Below, in pieces: positions 12,634 to 25,500 of a DNA stretch of 64,000 nucleotides (within the stretch, counting starts at the first letter, position 1; every line of letters starts with the position of its first letter). The DNA is taken from assembly GCA_013398955.1 (NCBI GenBank), contig VWPU01017667.1, positions 1-64,000 on the forward strand, written 5' to 3'. Source of the DNA: Callaeas wilsoni. Taxonomy: Eukaryota; Chordata; Aves; Passeriformes; Callaeidae. The position numbers and the translations under genes were made by a program. Under the pieces are notes generated by a model that worked only from the letters and a program-made list of their open reading frames with translations, had not been told where the DNA came from and ran no database searches.

Positions 12634-15600
12634 TTACTGTTTATTTAGTTTGTTAAAGGGTGAAAATATGTAAACATGGACTATGATTTTAATCCTTGGG
12701 GTTTTTCCCTGATACCCATTCAGTGCATTTTCCAATAAAATAAAATAAATTACTTAGCAAATGGATTGGAAGTCTTTATGGCTACTACAGCCGATATTGT
12801 GAGCAATGATATGTAGCTTATTAAAGCTGATGATTATAATAGCTCAACTTTCGTGATTTGCTATATGAGTATGCTTTTTCTGTGAACACTGAAAGGATAT
12901 GAAACTCCAGGTGGTTGACTGTAATTTCATACTTGGTGAAGAATAGTTCTCTTCTAGAGTAATCTAAAAGTAAAACTATTCTCTGTCTGATTCTATTTTT
13001 CTTTCTCCAGAAATGGAGTTCACTTTAGTGTCCTAGAAATAAAAGTAGAAATAAAACATGTGACACCTTATTAGATTGTAACTCATTGCAAAGTAATAGA
13101 TAATTGAATGGCAGCTGTGAAAATCTGAAACATGGTTTGAATCTGTCAGGAGAGAAGGGAGATGAAGTAAATCCAAAGGATGCATCTGCCACTCCCTCAT
13201 ACTCTTTGCTAAGAGTTCCAGGGATTTGGGGTACAGCTGGTCTTAGAGTATAATGAAGTACTGCCTTTTCCTTGCGTGAACATGTGACAATTTATGACAC
13301 TGCAAATTCACTAGTTTATTTACCTAAACATACTATACTAGAGTGTATGTTATTAGCGTTATCCCATTGCAGTTGTCTTTATTTCTGATAAATTTTTGAT
13401 CATTCCCTCATTAAAATTTCCATTTTCTGTTTCTGTTTCATTCTTTTGAGGCATGTGTGTGCCATGTGTAGTCTTTAAAAAGAATTACATGCGATTAGCA
13501 GAGTATAAAAGATCTTGCTTACAAAGGAATTCAGTTTATCAACATTTCTAAAGCATGTTTGTAAAATACGTTTTTTTGAAAACTTTGTCAATGCTTAATT
13601 ATTTTTCTTAATTAGTATCATCATTAGCTCCCAGAGACCCAGTAATAATGATCTCCCACCCTAAACTACCGAGATTTTATGAATGGAAAGTTTTGAGATA
13701 GTTTATTCTTCAGAGCTTTTCTTTCAAGTCCGCTTGCAAGTACAGTACATGTTTCTTTTTTGTGGTAGTACCTTCCAACATGTCCTGCTATGGTGACTGG
13801 AAAGGAGCTGTTCTAAACCCAGCCTTACGAGACTAAATGAACAAGGAGTTTGGTGCTAAAAGAATATCGGAATCATGTGAAATTTATGTGTGTTTTAATT
13901 TAACATAGAAGTTCTCTGAGATGATTTCAAAATGTATTTGTGTAGGTGTGCTTCCTCTGTTTCCCTCATAGAGGCTGGGCTGGACATCTCCCTCCATCAG
14001 AGGCAACTGCAGAACTCCCGCCACAAGACTCGGGCAGCTCTGAAGGAGATTTGTAGTTCTAAAAGTCCCAGAGCTCTTCCCACCTGCAACGTCTGCTTTT
14101 GGCAAACCCTCACTCATATTAAGAAAATCTACATTTTCTGTTAATGTACAAGTGCTGTATTTGTTTTACTAGGATAGGCATAAGATGCTTTTATATAGTG
14201 TTTCTAGTGAAAGCAGGTTGCTGGCAGCTGAATTGATTTTAAATAGTTATTTGAACTTTACTTTTAAAAAATGCAGATCTGCCTATAGGTGCAGAAGGGA
14301 AGCAAGGGATTGTTTTTCTAGTATGTATATTCTGCCTCGCATCCCACTGCTTTCTAAAAGTTAGTGCAATGAGCTTCTTAAAAGTAAACATAAATGTGTG
14401 TATAGGAAAATCAGCATTTACAGTAGATGAAGGTTGTATTGAAAATACAGTTGGCATATCTGGAGACACCTTGTAATTTCCCAGGTGATAACTGTGGCTT
14501 GAAATGCTGTTGGAATTATGGAATATCACCTATACTATCAGGATTCAAAAACAACATAATCATCTTTATTGCCATGCCAGAAGTAGTCTTTGTCTATAGT
14601 TTAATTTTATACTAAGTTTGAAGAAACCAGATAGGGTACAAATGAGTTTTCTGAAAACAGTGGGTTTATCTACAGGGAAGTTTTTTGAGTAATTATCAGT
14701 TGACTTTCAGATTTTAATATTTTAATTAAAAGATACATTTAAGTAGTGATTAAATGCAACTGGGTTTTAATTTCCCAAAAGTGTGTGTCTTAAATACAAG
14801 TCCCTCTCTCTCTCGTATGTGTAGTACATATGTCTATATAAAAAAGGGAAACTGAAGGTGGAAGTTGGTTGACTAGACCATCTCTCCCATTGCAAATTTT
14901 GCCTGATTGATAGAATTTTGGTTGGATCTGTTTGTTTTCAGGAGCAGCTGCTCAATTCTCTAAATACTGTGTAGGAGCCTGTAAAGCTCTGTGCAATGCT
15001 GCAGAGATCTACTGCCTGAGACAGGGTTTTGCCATCAGTGTCTTCACTCTAAAATGTGATTTTCACCATTTTTCTGTTTCTTGATCCTTGCAAGAAACCT
15101 GTCACCTGGTGGCCTTCCTTCTATTCACCTCCAACCTGCACACGCTTTAATTATTCTTAGTGCCTGTGTACATGGCATACCCATCTGTTGTGAATTCTGC
15201 AATTAATTCTTGATTAAATTGGATTAAATACTTGTGTCTTCAAGGAACACTGGAGCAGATTTCCATCTATAAAAAACTGGAAGAAATAAAAATCTGAAGG
15301 CTTTGAAAAAGGCTGTTCTACTAGAATTGAACACTGAGGTGCTTTTCTTAGCAAATGCGACGTAAGAGTTTTGGGTGGAATTATGAGTTTGCTGCCTCTT
15401 ATTAGTAACAAACACAACCTCTCTTTGCTTCTGAACTGTATTTGACTCTTGCTGGCAAAACCTTTAGCCTCTGGAACTCTGATTGAACTGTGTCTCGTCA
15501 TTCCTAAAATAATATTCATTCTTAGCCTCTTGTATTATGAAAGTAACTTGACCTCCTTTTCCCATAACGGTATCTTTATACAACACATATAGGAACAGTT

Positions 15601-15681
15601 GGAAGCATATCCTAGGTTTAGTGGGAGGGGTTGGGAATACAGCCAGTAGTTAGAACTGACTTTGTCGTGTTGCTTTTTATT

Positions 15682-15696
15682 TGTGTGTGTGTGTGT
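15682..15696 (+). repeat. (TG)n microsatellite, about 7 units
   Basis: A short uninterrupted TG run in intron 2. It is long enough to be slightly variable, but no function is implied. Confidence 0.8.
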
Positions 15697-18118
15697 TGGT
15701 TTTTAGCTGTGTTCTCCACTGAGGTGTCTCTAATGCAGTGTGAAATTTTCTTGGCTTTTACACCAAGAGTCTGGTGAACAAAAACCAGTTGTCTGTTTTC
15801 CAGAGAAGTACTGATCCTCGAGAACAGTGAGTGTAGCGGCCTAAGCATCGTGAGATTAAGGAAGCTTTGCATCTCTGACTATTCAGTTTAGGCAGTGGCA
15901 GTATTAAGTTCCTGAAATTACAGAGGCTAAAATTCTTAGTCTAATTTGACTTTGGTGTTGTACAGTAAAATTCACCTATGATTTGGCTTCTCATAGTAAA
16001 GGCAGTAAAGCTTCTGTGTGATCTATGAAGGAGGAATGACTAAATGCATTGCATACTTTTTAATCAGTAACTAGGATAGTCATCAGATAAATCTGATGTG
16101 ACTATTTGGGCTTACACCTATACCACAAATTAAAAAAAGAAGAAATAAAAAGGAGATTACTCATTTTCCTGTAGAACTATTTGACTTCTGTTGGCAATTC
16201 TAAATGTTTACTATAGTTCTATATGGTTCTAAGCAGGAGATTTTTGGAATGGCATAAAAAACAAGCCTTTGACTGGAATTTAGGGGTATAAAGTGGTGGG
16301 TTTGGAGAGAGATCTTGATGAGTTCGGGGTTTCGTGGGTTTTTAAAAAGTCTTTGACTAGAATAACCATACATGTCCTGACTTTAAGGATTAAGGTGATA
16401 AACACTTGTGTTTTTGTTTCATTGTGATCCCTTCAACTGTCACAGAACACAATATTGGATAAGATCTTATCAGAGCCCAAATAATTTAAAACGACTTCTC
16501 TTGGGAATGCTTTCAAATGATGGTTTTAGAAAACTAGTTGATGGGAAGATGATGTCGAAATCTAGGGTTATCAGAGTCCTCCATATCATTGTGGCTTAAA
16601 TCCTGTAAAATATCAAAATGCGGATTTTTTTTAGCTTAAACAAAACAGAAGTGGTGTCAATTCAACAAAATAGTAAATCACAAATACACAGGTAAAAGAG
16701 GAAACCTTGCTGTTAAACTCAAGTAGAACTGCATTCTTAAAGGCTTTTAGAATACTCTGTGAAGAAGGATCAATTTTGCAGAAAAATACATTGTACTATA
16801 CCTGTTGTTATAGACTGAGGCCTTATTCCAAGCAGCAAAACTGAGTGACTTTCCTGGTTTGTTTTGTTTTTATTATTATTGTTGTTGTTTTGTTTGGATA
16901 ATCTTTTTTATTTTCTTTTGTGACTGGTAAAGAATTCTGAACACTTACAACTAAGCATCTGGTGCTGACAGTGAATAAGAATGGGTTTAGTTTATGTGTG
17001 TTGTATTAACTGTGAAAGAAACCTTTTCCCAACAGTCACAGACAATCCGTAAGGTGCATCAAACACTCAATGAAGGAAATGTTACTTGTCTCCTACTTGG
17101 AATAATTACTTCATAAAGATGTAATGTATCTCAGCTCGAGTTTAATCTGCTGTATTTGCTCAAGGAACTTAGCTAAAATCTGCTGTGAAAGGGAGCAAGC
17201 TGTATTCAGCTGTGGTTGCTGCATACTCAGTTCCATCTCTCAATTTCCAACCATAAGTCTCAGTGCAGCCCCTTTGAATAGGGCAATATGATTTTAAGCA
17301 AACACTTAAAGATATTCCTTGGTCCTGGAAATTTTTCAAGTTGATGATTCTTTGATGTTTTATTAGGGAAACCATTGTGGGAGACCTTGTGGTATAGCAT
17401 TAATCATCTTATGAAGACTAAAACATTTCATTGCTCTGAGCATCAGAGCATTAATTCTTGCTTTAGTGGCTCTCCTATGTAAAATATTGATTACTTAGAT
17501 TAATATATGCAAACTAGTGTAATATTTTTCCATGAACAAAGAGGGAGATAGCACACCCATATATCGTGAGATAGAGTCAGCTTATGAATTTAATTTTCAA
17601 CACGAGGTATTATTGTTCTATATGTCAATTACCTGTAAAGAAAAGACAACAAATAATCTTTAAAAGACTTTGTTACAAGTAATTCCTTGTCAAGTGTTAC
17701 TTGTGTGTGGACCACATTAAGGAAAAGGATCACATTTCCAAAAAACATTTTGGAAAAGACAGAGGTCATATTTCAGGATCAGACATATATATAATTTTAA
17801 GAGGTGCTGTGTGTTAGGGAAGTTCAAGCAGTCCATAGCCAGGCCATTATGTGGGGCTTTCTGTTGAAATAAGGTCACGCATAGACTCCTACATGTACCA
17901 AAGTTTTGGGTTGCCTTAGGAGTTTTGTTCTTCTGCTGTTTATTCTAAAAAGAAACTGCCTCCTTTCAAACGGATATATATAATATTTCTTCTTGGTTGC
18001 TCAGCCTATTGCAGTTATGGAAGTCTCTTGTGCAGCCCAGCCAGAGCAATTCGGGGGCAAAAATGTTAATACCATCACTTTCTATCTTTTCTGGACCAAT
18101 AAAATTAAAAACATCTCT

Positions 18119-18173
18119 AGTATAATAATAGTATAATAATACAGGAATATAATAAGCAGTATAATAATACAGG
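18119..18173 (+). repeat. TAA-rich short direct repeats
   Basis: The 15-base word GTATAATAATACAGG occurs exactly at 18131-18145 and again at 18159-18173. A shorter GTATAATAATA copy lies at 18120-18130. This is local slippage or duplication in AT-rich intron sequence. Confidence 0.75.
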
Positions 18174-20827
18174 AAAAGTACTTAGTATTGCTTTTAGGGA
18201 TATTTACCATTAAATAAGGTTTTTATTTTAATGTTAAAGAATATTATACTTTCCGTAAGTATTTCCAAATGGCCCATTGTGCTAAGAGAAAAGATTGTAG
18301 GGTATTTGCAGGATCAGAAATTTTTGTGTCTGTTGAAAAGCTAACAACGGTGCAATTTTGATGGTATTTGAGAAATGTCTCAGACTGCGACCCGTGATAC
18401 TTTGAAAGAAATTTTCATTAAATATTAAATGATGTTGCAGAAGTATTTTAGAACTTGAAAAGGGTTTTTTATGTTGCACTTTTTTTTTTATGCTTCCTAG
18501 AATTGACCTGTTGTAAGCCATAGAAATTATTTTGAAGTAGCTATAATATCTGTGTAGCTGTTAAATTCATCCACAGGCATTAAAACGCCCTAACGGTGGG
18601 CACTCCCATTTTGCTGTTCTCACCTACTAAAAAAGTGCAGCTTGGAAAAGAATTACATTCTCTTGTTTCTGTTGCGTTAGGGATCCAATCTTTTGTATTC
18701 TTAAGTTGATTTTACTCCCAATGAGGCTGGTGATGCTCATTTTTCTTGATAAGCCCTGCCTAGATGAAATTTAAAGATAAGTAGTACAACCATTAAATCA
18801 AAACATATTTCAGCTTTGGTCCTATTGTCTGACATGCTGTATTCCCTTTCACATTTGCATCATCAGCAGGTTTCACAAAGCATCATTTCTTTTCCATCAT
18901 CAGTCTTTCAATAAAATGTGAAGTATTATTCCAGCAGAAGAAAACCAAGTCAGGGCATTCTTCCTGGATGAAGCAAGATGTGAACTAATCTGTTTTAGAA
19001 ACTTGCTTTCCATTCAAGTCTGCACATACCTGATAGTAGATATTTTATATCTAAATTATGTCTTTCTAGATTGCTTCTCATGGTGCTCTCACAAGATGTT
19101 GCGAAAACCTTTCTAAGGCAAAGATAGTACAGGAGACGTGTTTCTTCCTTTTGGTTTGAAAGGACAGTTATCTAATTTCTGTAGTGATACTGAAAAAATA
19201 CGGTGTATTCTTGCTCAATCAGTGTAGGCTGTTAACTGCATGTGGCTCTTAATTGTATCTGCCTTAGATTCTAGCTGCATATAAGTGGTTTGCTTATGTT
19301 TTCTACTATTTCTGTGGAAACTCCATTTAAGTTAATTAATCTATAGTTTCATGGTTGCTTCTTTTTGAGGAAGCTACATTCAGGCACAAATTTGACTGTA
19401 GTAAATGTAGCTCACTGAATATAAACAGTCTGAAGTTAGTGCATGTGGTTTCCATAACTTGCAAGTGGAAAGAGGAAAAGAGACTGTAGAGCCAGCACCT
19501 GAGATAAATAGCTCTCTGAACCATTTTGAGTATGTGAGTGAGAATTAAGATTGTTCCATTTGCCCTGATGCCACTCATGCCGTGTGACAGAGCTGCAGGA
19601 GTTATGATGTAGTTTCTGACAAGGTAGGATCAGAATTTTTGACAATTTTTTGGCCAACCTATCTTACTACTTTTGGCTGTGTGTATAGCCCAGTAAATGT
19701 GGGTTTTGTTTCAATATATTGTCAGTGGCATGTATTAGAGCTCTACCAGTGATCTGATATATAAGTTTAGGCAAGTTATTTTACCTTTGTCTACCTTCTT
19801 ATCACTCATTGTTTTTCCTAGAGTTGACCAGTATGGCTTTGATTTTTAGGTGGCTTGCAACAGTTGTGCTGGGGCTGTGAACAATTCTCAATCATATTAG
19901 GCTGGCGAGAAGATTCAAGGCTATCAAGATCCCTGGAAACATAAAGCAATTGACTTCTAAAGGCTTCCAGTATTTTTACTTGTGGGACTCGTCATATGCC
20001 CAGCAGCCCACAGCAGAGAGACCATTCCTGCCAGTGAAATAATGTGTGTCCCTGTTTTTCCTTTTACAGCTGAAATTTTGAGATTTTTTTATTTGTGAAT
20101 TTCGGTCTATGACTTAATACCTATTGAAAAAGTTCGTCATCTCTGGCCTAGGCACTAAACACTTTTCCAGTGACTTTTCTATTCATGAAACGCTCACTTA
20201 CCACCGCAAGGCCTGGCTGCTGTTCGGGTGCTCCAGATAAATAGGAGAGTCACAGACCAAAAACATACATGCTCAGTTGTTATAGCCTCAGGTAGCTGAT
20301 TCTGAAACTTTCCCTCTTGAAGGCTACCGTGAGACTTTTCCACAAGGGAAAACACTAATGTTATAATAGGTAAAAAATTAATAAATGTTGGTGGTTGAAA
20401 ATTAAGATTGATCCCAGTTATATGGGTGGCAGGGATAGGGAGCATGTAACCATGTTACTGTGACATACAGAGTTGTGACTTGCAAAATTGTATACAAAGC
20501 AGAGAACTTGGTGGCTTTGACTGACTAACTGGTAGCACTCTGATTACACATTTAAACCAGAGCATTTTGCATTTATGTTTTCTTTATAAAATGGGAGAGA
20601 GTTGACACAAATCCTAACATTTCTTGTGCTATTGTGAGAACTGCTGATCAAAAGAGAATGGACCTCCTGCATCTCTCCCACTTTTTCTTCTTTCTCAGAA
20701 TCATAAGGATGAGTATTTCTAGTAGTCACAATATCTTTACTATTAGTCATTTGTATCCTGTAGAATAGTGTTTGCTACCATCTGTAACTGCTTAGCACAT
20801 TCTTTCTTCTCTTATCTTCATTTTTAG

Positions 20828-20904
20828 CTGTACATCCTTGACCCCTGGACCCAGCTGTGATCGTTTTAAACTACATATCCCTTATGCGGGAGAAACACTC
20901 AAAT
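20828..20904 (+). CDS. BABAM2: BABAM2 coding exon 3 (residues 43-69 in part)
   Basis: Seventy-seven bases after the acceptor TTTTTAG. The first C completes the Gly-43 codon begun in exon 2. The exon then reads [20 protein letters not shown] and on to ...GETLK, and ends with the T of the Trp-69 codon (phase 1). The donor is T|GTAAGT at 20904/20905, a full consensus. From memory, the only difference from human is Ser for Asn at residue 52. These residues form early beta strands of the N-terminal UEV-like domain. The exon is short and sits alone between introns of 17 and 12 kb. Confidence 0.97.
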
Positions 20905-21654
20905 GTAAGTTAAAAAACCTTGCAGCTGCATCTTAGCTTTTCTTACAGTGTTCTATGTCTCACTAATTTTCCAGTGTGTCTGTCTAACTTTATGAGTTTT
21001 GAGATACATGTGTTTGTTGTTTTCTCTTAAAGCTTCAGTTCCAAGAACACGCAACTATCAAGAATATGTAATATTTAAGATAAGTTTAAAGGCTTCTGTG
21101 AGACTGCAGTTTTGAAAAATGCGTTCTGAAAGCCAAAAGTCACAACCTACCCCCCTGGTATTTCTAATAAAACATTATGTTAAGACAATCTCATGACCAT
21201 TTGTAGATTCGTTTATAAGTTGTATATGTTTTGTGTTGTTTCTTTCTGTCTCTTTTAGGAATGATTCTTTATTAAGCTCCAATAAAAGATGTCAGTCTGC
21301 TATTTTATTATATATCTTTAAACAATGACTGGTATAATTGACCAGATTAGAGAAATGTGAATTTGATTTTTCTGATTTAGTGGTATTGTTAAATCATCTT
21401 TATGTTTAGAGGACCTGTAGACAGCTAGTTCATTTACCCACTCTTAGTGTGTGTTCTATTTGTCTTAGTTTGTGTTTTGTTTCAAAGGTTTAGAATAAAA
21501 TTTGCTTTTGTATATTTTTAGAAGGTAATGTTTTCTAAACACCTGAGCTTCTGACAAATGGTCATGTTGTTTTTAACTCTAACAACTGAAAAATGAGAGA
21601 GGATGAAGAATGTCACATAAAGTAAAATTCAAAGCTTGGCATTTATAGATTTAG

Positions 21655-22152
21655 GGCTACTCTGGTACACCTAGAGTACTGTGTCCAGTTCTGATCTGTC
21701 TGTTACCAGAGCAGCATGGATATATTGGAATGAGTACAGCAAAAGACTACAAAGATGACCAAGAACTGGAGGATCTGTTGTATGAGGAGAGGCCAAAATA
21801 GCTGGGGCTTCTTAAGAAGAGAAGGCTCAGGGCCAATCTTGCCAATGTTTAGGAGTACCTGATGGGGATAATTGAGGAAGCCTGGCTCTTCTCAGTGGCG
21901 GTCACTAAAGGGAAATGGTCACAAACTGAAACATAGAAAATTCCATTCAAATGCAATAAAAATTATTTTGCAAAGGTGGTCAAAAAGTGGAACAGGTTGT
22001 GCTCAGAGCTTGTGTATTTTGTGTATCTCCATCCTTGGGGCTATTCAGAATCCAGCTGGATGTGACCCTTAGCAATCTCCTCTGTTTGCCCTGCTCTGAG
22101 CTGAGGGATTAGACCAGGCAGTCTCCAGTGGTGCTGTCCAGCCTTAGCTCTC
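21655..22152 (+). mobile_element. old CR1 LINE 3' fragment, plus strand
   Basis: About 500 bases in sense orientation. Landmarks follow CR1 order: 'gagtactgtgtccagttctg' near 21685, 'acaaagatgaccaagaactgg', 'tatgaggagaggcc', 'cttctcagtggcggtcacta', 'cacaaactgaaacatag', 'gtggaacaggttgtgctcag', and finally 'ggattagaccaggcagtctccag'. The reading frame is broken throughout and no intact tail repeat is left, so this is an ancient copy. It ends about 180 bases before the G/T block. Confidence 0.88.
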
Positions 22153-22322
22153 CTGTGAGTGTGTGAAAGTATGCTTTCTGGAGGAGCAGGTGGTTGGTGT
22201 GAACAGAAATGGTAAGCACTTGAAACAGTGCTTTGGTAGTATCTATTTAGACTGCATCGTACACGTGCTGTAGCTCTCCAAGACATTTTAAATATTAAGA
22301 ATGTAATTGTATTCCTTCTGCA

Positions 22323-22528
22323 GTTTTTTGGTGGTTTTTTTTTTTTTTTTTTTTTTGAGTTTGGTGGGGTTTTTTGGGGGTTTCTTTTGGGTTTAGGGGG
22401 GATTTTTGTTGGATGTGTGTGTTTTTGTTGGTTTGTTTTGGTTTTTTTTGTTTGTTTGGTTGGGGTTTTTTTGTTTTTTTGTTTTGGCTTTGGTTTTTGG
22501 TGGGGTTTTTTGTTTTGTTTTTTTTTCG
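22323..22528 (+). repeat. G/T-only low-complexity block with poly-T and G-runs
   Basis: About 200 bases made almost wholly of G and T on the sense strand. It starts with a 22-base T run (22335-22356). G-runs follow at 22366-22369, 22376-22380, 22389-22391 and 22396-22401, separated by loops of 6, 8 and 4 bases, so an intramolecular G-quadruplex is possible. T/G words such as TTTGTTTGG then continue to about 22528. The complement is A/C-only and gives a spurious Lys/Pro/Thr-rich reading frame of 192 codons on the minus strand, which is not a gene. Confidence 0.9.
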
Positions 22529-25500
22529 TTGTGTCATGCACTGGAAGTCCTTGTCCTTTATTAACAGAAATCAACACAATTAAACTCCTTATATTCCAGA
22601 AGTACCTTAAAGCTTCCATTTGGCACCTGTGAGGAAAGTTGTGTTTCCCAGAAGTTGATCTGGAAGTTACTCCTGTTCAGGAGAGGAGTCAGGTTCATGT
22701 ATCAGCCTACTATGGCTATTTTGACTTTTCTAAATATATGAAGTTATGGCTCAAGAGGCTTATTAATTGTTCTTTGTCAGAAAATAAAATTGGAGGATTG
22801 AAGTCCTAGCTAGTATTATTTTAAGACAAAAGAAGTGGTTCTGCATTTGTTCAGAGTACTTGTAAGTAATGGCTGTAGTGTGTGAAGCCAACTGCCCTCT
22901 CAGGTAGAACTTTTATTTTAAAAATTGTTACAATGTGTAGTAAACTCAGCCTCTTGAGTCTTGATGTATTCTGCAATGTAGATTCCACTTGAGTCTTGTT
23001 TGATGACTATGATCAAGTCAAAATAAGTTTCACTGGATAACATGCTTTATAGAGTGGTATCATGTTCTATGGGACCCTCTTGTCTTATACAGGGCCATGT
23101 TTGTACATTCTGAGAGATGTCTTATTTCAAGTAGAGGCTGAAGTTGTTCCTGATTCATAAAGGAAAATGAATAGACTAAAATGCCCATATGCAAGTGCAC
23201 AGGCCTAAAGACTATATTCTTATATTAAATGACTGTAGTCCAGTTAAAGCACCCAGAAATATGATTATGGAATATGCATTAAATTTCAGTATTGAGAAAT
23301 CTAGGGTTTTTCCTCCTGTGTTCTTACATTTTTTATATCACATACATAATTAAACAAAAAAACCCTACAGTGCTACTGCTCTCTCCACCTTCATAAAGCC
23401 CAAACCACACATTTTAACCATGTTACATATTTTAACAAAGAGAACTGAAAATGGTGGAAACAAGTGTATCTTTTTCAGAAGTGTCTAATAATAGCTGTGA
23501 ATTCAAGTAATATTAATCCTCCGCATTTCAGCATTCCATGTTTGAAAATGCTGTGAATCATTAAGTCTCACAGCACGTGGAATAAATAGTGATGTGAGCA
23601 GATTCAAGAAAGCTTTAGTAATTTTGTGTTTAGATCTGTAATGATGGCAGGGGAAGACAGCCGTAGTGTGCAGAAATGTTTAGATACTTAGTTGTAGGCT
23701 GTTGCTAGATATGTTATCTTTCAAGGGCAGAATATTTCTGCAAAGGAAAGTTGCGAAATCTGCCAGAATAAAAAGATTGGCTGAAAGTGTTCAGGATCTC
23801 CAGTGTATGGGCTTCAGATGTGGTACCAAACACAGGCTGAAGTCTGTAGTTCCTTTGTGGTTTGTGTTACATCCTCTTTGCAACAGATTAGGTCTTTGTG
23901 TATCATCAATCATAACTGCTGCCACTGCACAGGCACCCTCCTAGCAATCCCAGTGTGTTGGAAACTGTTGGTGTGCAGCTTTAGGGAAGTGTAACTGCAC
24001 AGTACAGTCCTGTTTTCCAAAAGACCAGAAAGTTCATAGCTTCTTGAAAAAGGAGAAAGTGTACTTGCAGGCAGGGCTACCTACCTGTAGTGTAAAATAA
24101 TTGTTTTGTAAACTTTGGTAGGAGCAAACATGTTGTGACTTAAGAATGGCTTATTGGCTGTTTAATGTTTTTTTTTAAGATGGCATGTTCACCTTACTTC
24201 TGCATGTATGCAGAGCTGCTGCAATGTTACACTGAGCAGTTACTCAGCTGCAGCTAGGGACCTTGGAGATACCCACAATTTTATACTGGAGAAAATACTA
24301 TGCCAGTGTTCAAGATAAATTAGTTTCTCATAGTAATTGTCTTCCATCACACTTCAGAAATTTTCAAGTGATGCTTTCAGGGAGACGCTTTTGCTTTATT
24401 TTCTGCTGTAAGGGAAATAATTTTTTAATTTTCATGGTGGGAATGCTTAGAAAACTTGAGCCTAGTCTTGCTAGACTGTCAATTGAAATCTGAGACAACC
24501 GTATTGTTTTTATTATTTCATCCAGTATTCAATGTTGTTGCATTAAACTCTGTGCTTTTCTCTGTATTTGAGTTTTTCAAAGTTCTTAATTGGAGTTTTA
24601 ATTTCAAGAAGACTGTCTGCAATACCCTGTAAGAGGTTGAATCTGTGTTCCTAGGACAAAACTTACTTTGTGTGGTATGCAGAGGTATCCTTTATTGCTA
24701 ACTGGACAGCAGTATCTGCTTGGAAAAGTTCAGTATTCTTTCTGAGAAAGTATTTGTGTATTTTGAGGTGAAGTATTCTGTAACTCTTGCAGTATTTCAG
24801 TCTTAGTTGATAAAACATCAATGCAGATATCAGCAGGAATTGTCAAGATAAGCAGAGTTACAAGCTGCAATAGTCTTTATAATTAAAACATGCTATTTAG
24901 AATCAAATTACAATTTTGTTCCAGAAAACCTTGGAATATCTTGGGTTTCACTTTCCTTTTTCACTCAAGCTTTCATTGCTGTTTGCTAGAGAATCTGACT
25001 TTTTTTTTTTTGCTTTTGCTCTTCACATTTTCTTTTTCAGGCACTGATGCCTCCTTCCCTCTCTGACCTTGAGTGCTGTCATCTGGAATTTCACAGTGAT
25101 TAAACAATGTGTTGCCCTTGCTGTGCTACTGTTCTCTGTGGCCTCTTGAACTCTAGTATTTTCATCTTCTGTCTGATTTTCACTATTTTTATGTGACTGG
25201 ATTATAGCTCTGGGTTCTACTGCCACCACTTTGCTTTCCTTGATCCTGAGGAACATTTCCTTTGTCTCATTTGAAGCTTAGTTTTTCATTTTTTACTTCT
25301 GATTTTTGTTTGTTAGTTTCTTGCTCTTTTTAATTATGGGCCTTAAAGGAGGAAATCAGTCTTGCTGTCTAACTAGTCTAAGAATATTGCCCATAATACA
25401 TAGTACAAAATTTAATCTGTTTTTATTCCTGTGATGGAACTCTTTCAGTAATTTCATCCAGTCGTCTCGTGGATTTCTATTTTAAGGAAGTAATTAAGAA

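Larger units (their letters stand above)
3592..20827 (+). other. BABAM2: BABAM2 intron 2
   Basis: About 17.2 kb, flanked by GTGAGT and a TTTTTAG acceptor. It contains one short CR1 tail (12.54 kb), a 20-base poly-T tract, and a few microsatellites. Open frames of up to 127 codons occur on both strands, but none resembles a known protein and none is flanked by splice sites that would fit the gene's phases. No tRNA, snoRNA or microRNA hairpin could be supported by eye. Confidence 0.9.

Noticed and set aside
12822..12895. Possible C/D-box snoRNA (CTGATGATT ... ACACTGAAA)
   Set aside because: C-like and D-like boxes are present, but the flanks do not pair to form the required terminal stem.
22041..22619. 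Longest open frame of the window, 192 codons on the minus strand, Lys/Pro/Thr-rich
   Set aside because: It is the A/C-only complement of the G/T block continued through old CR1 sequence. The composition is low-complexity and there is no family resemblance.
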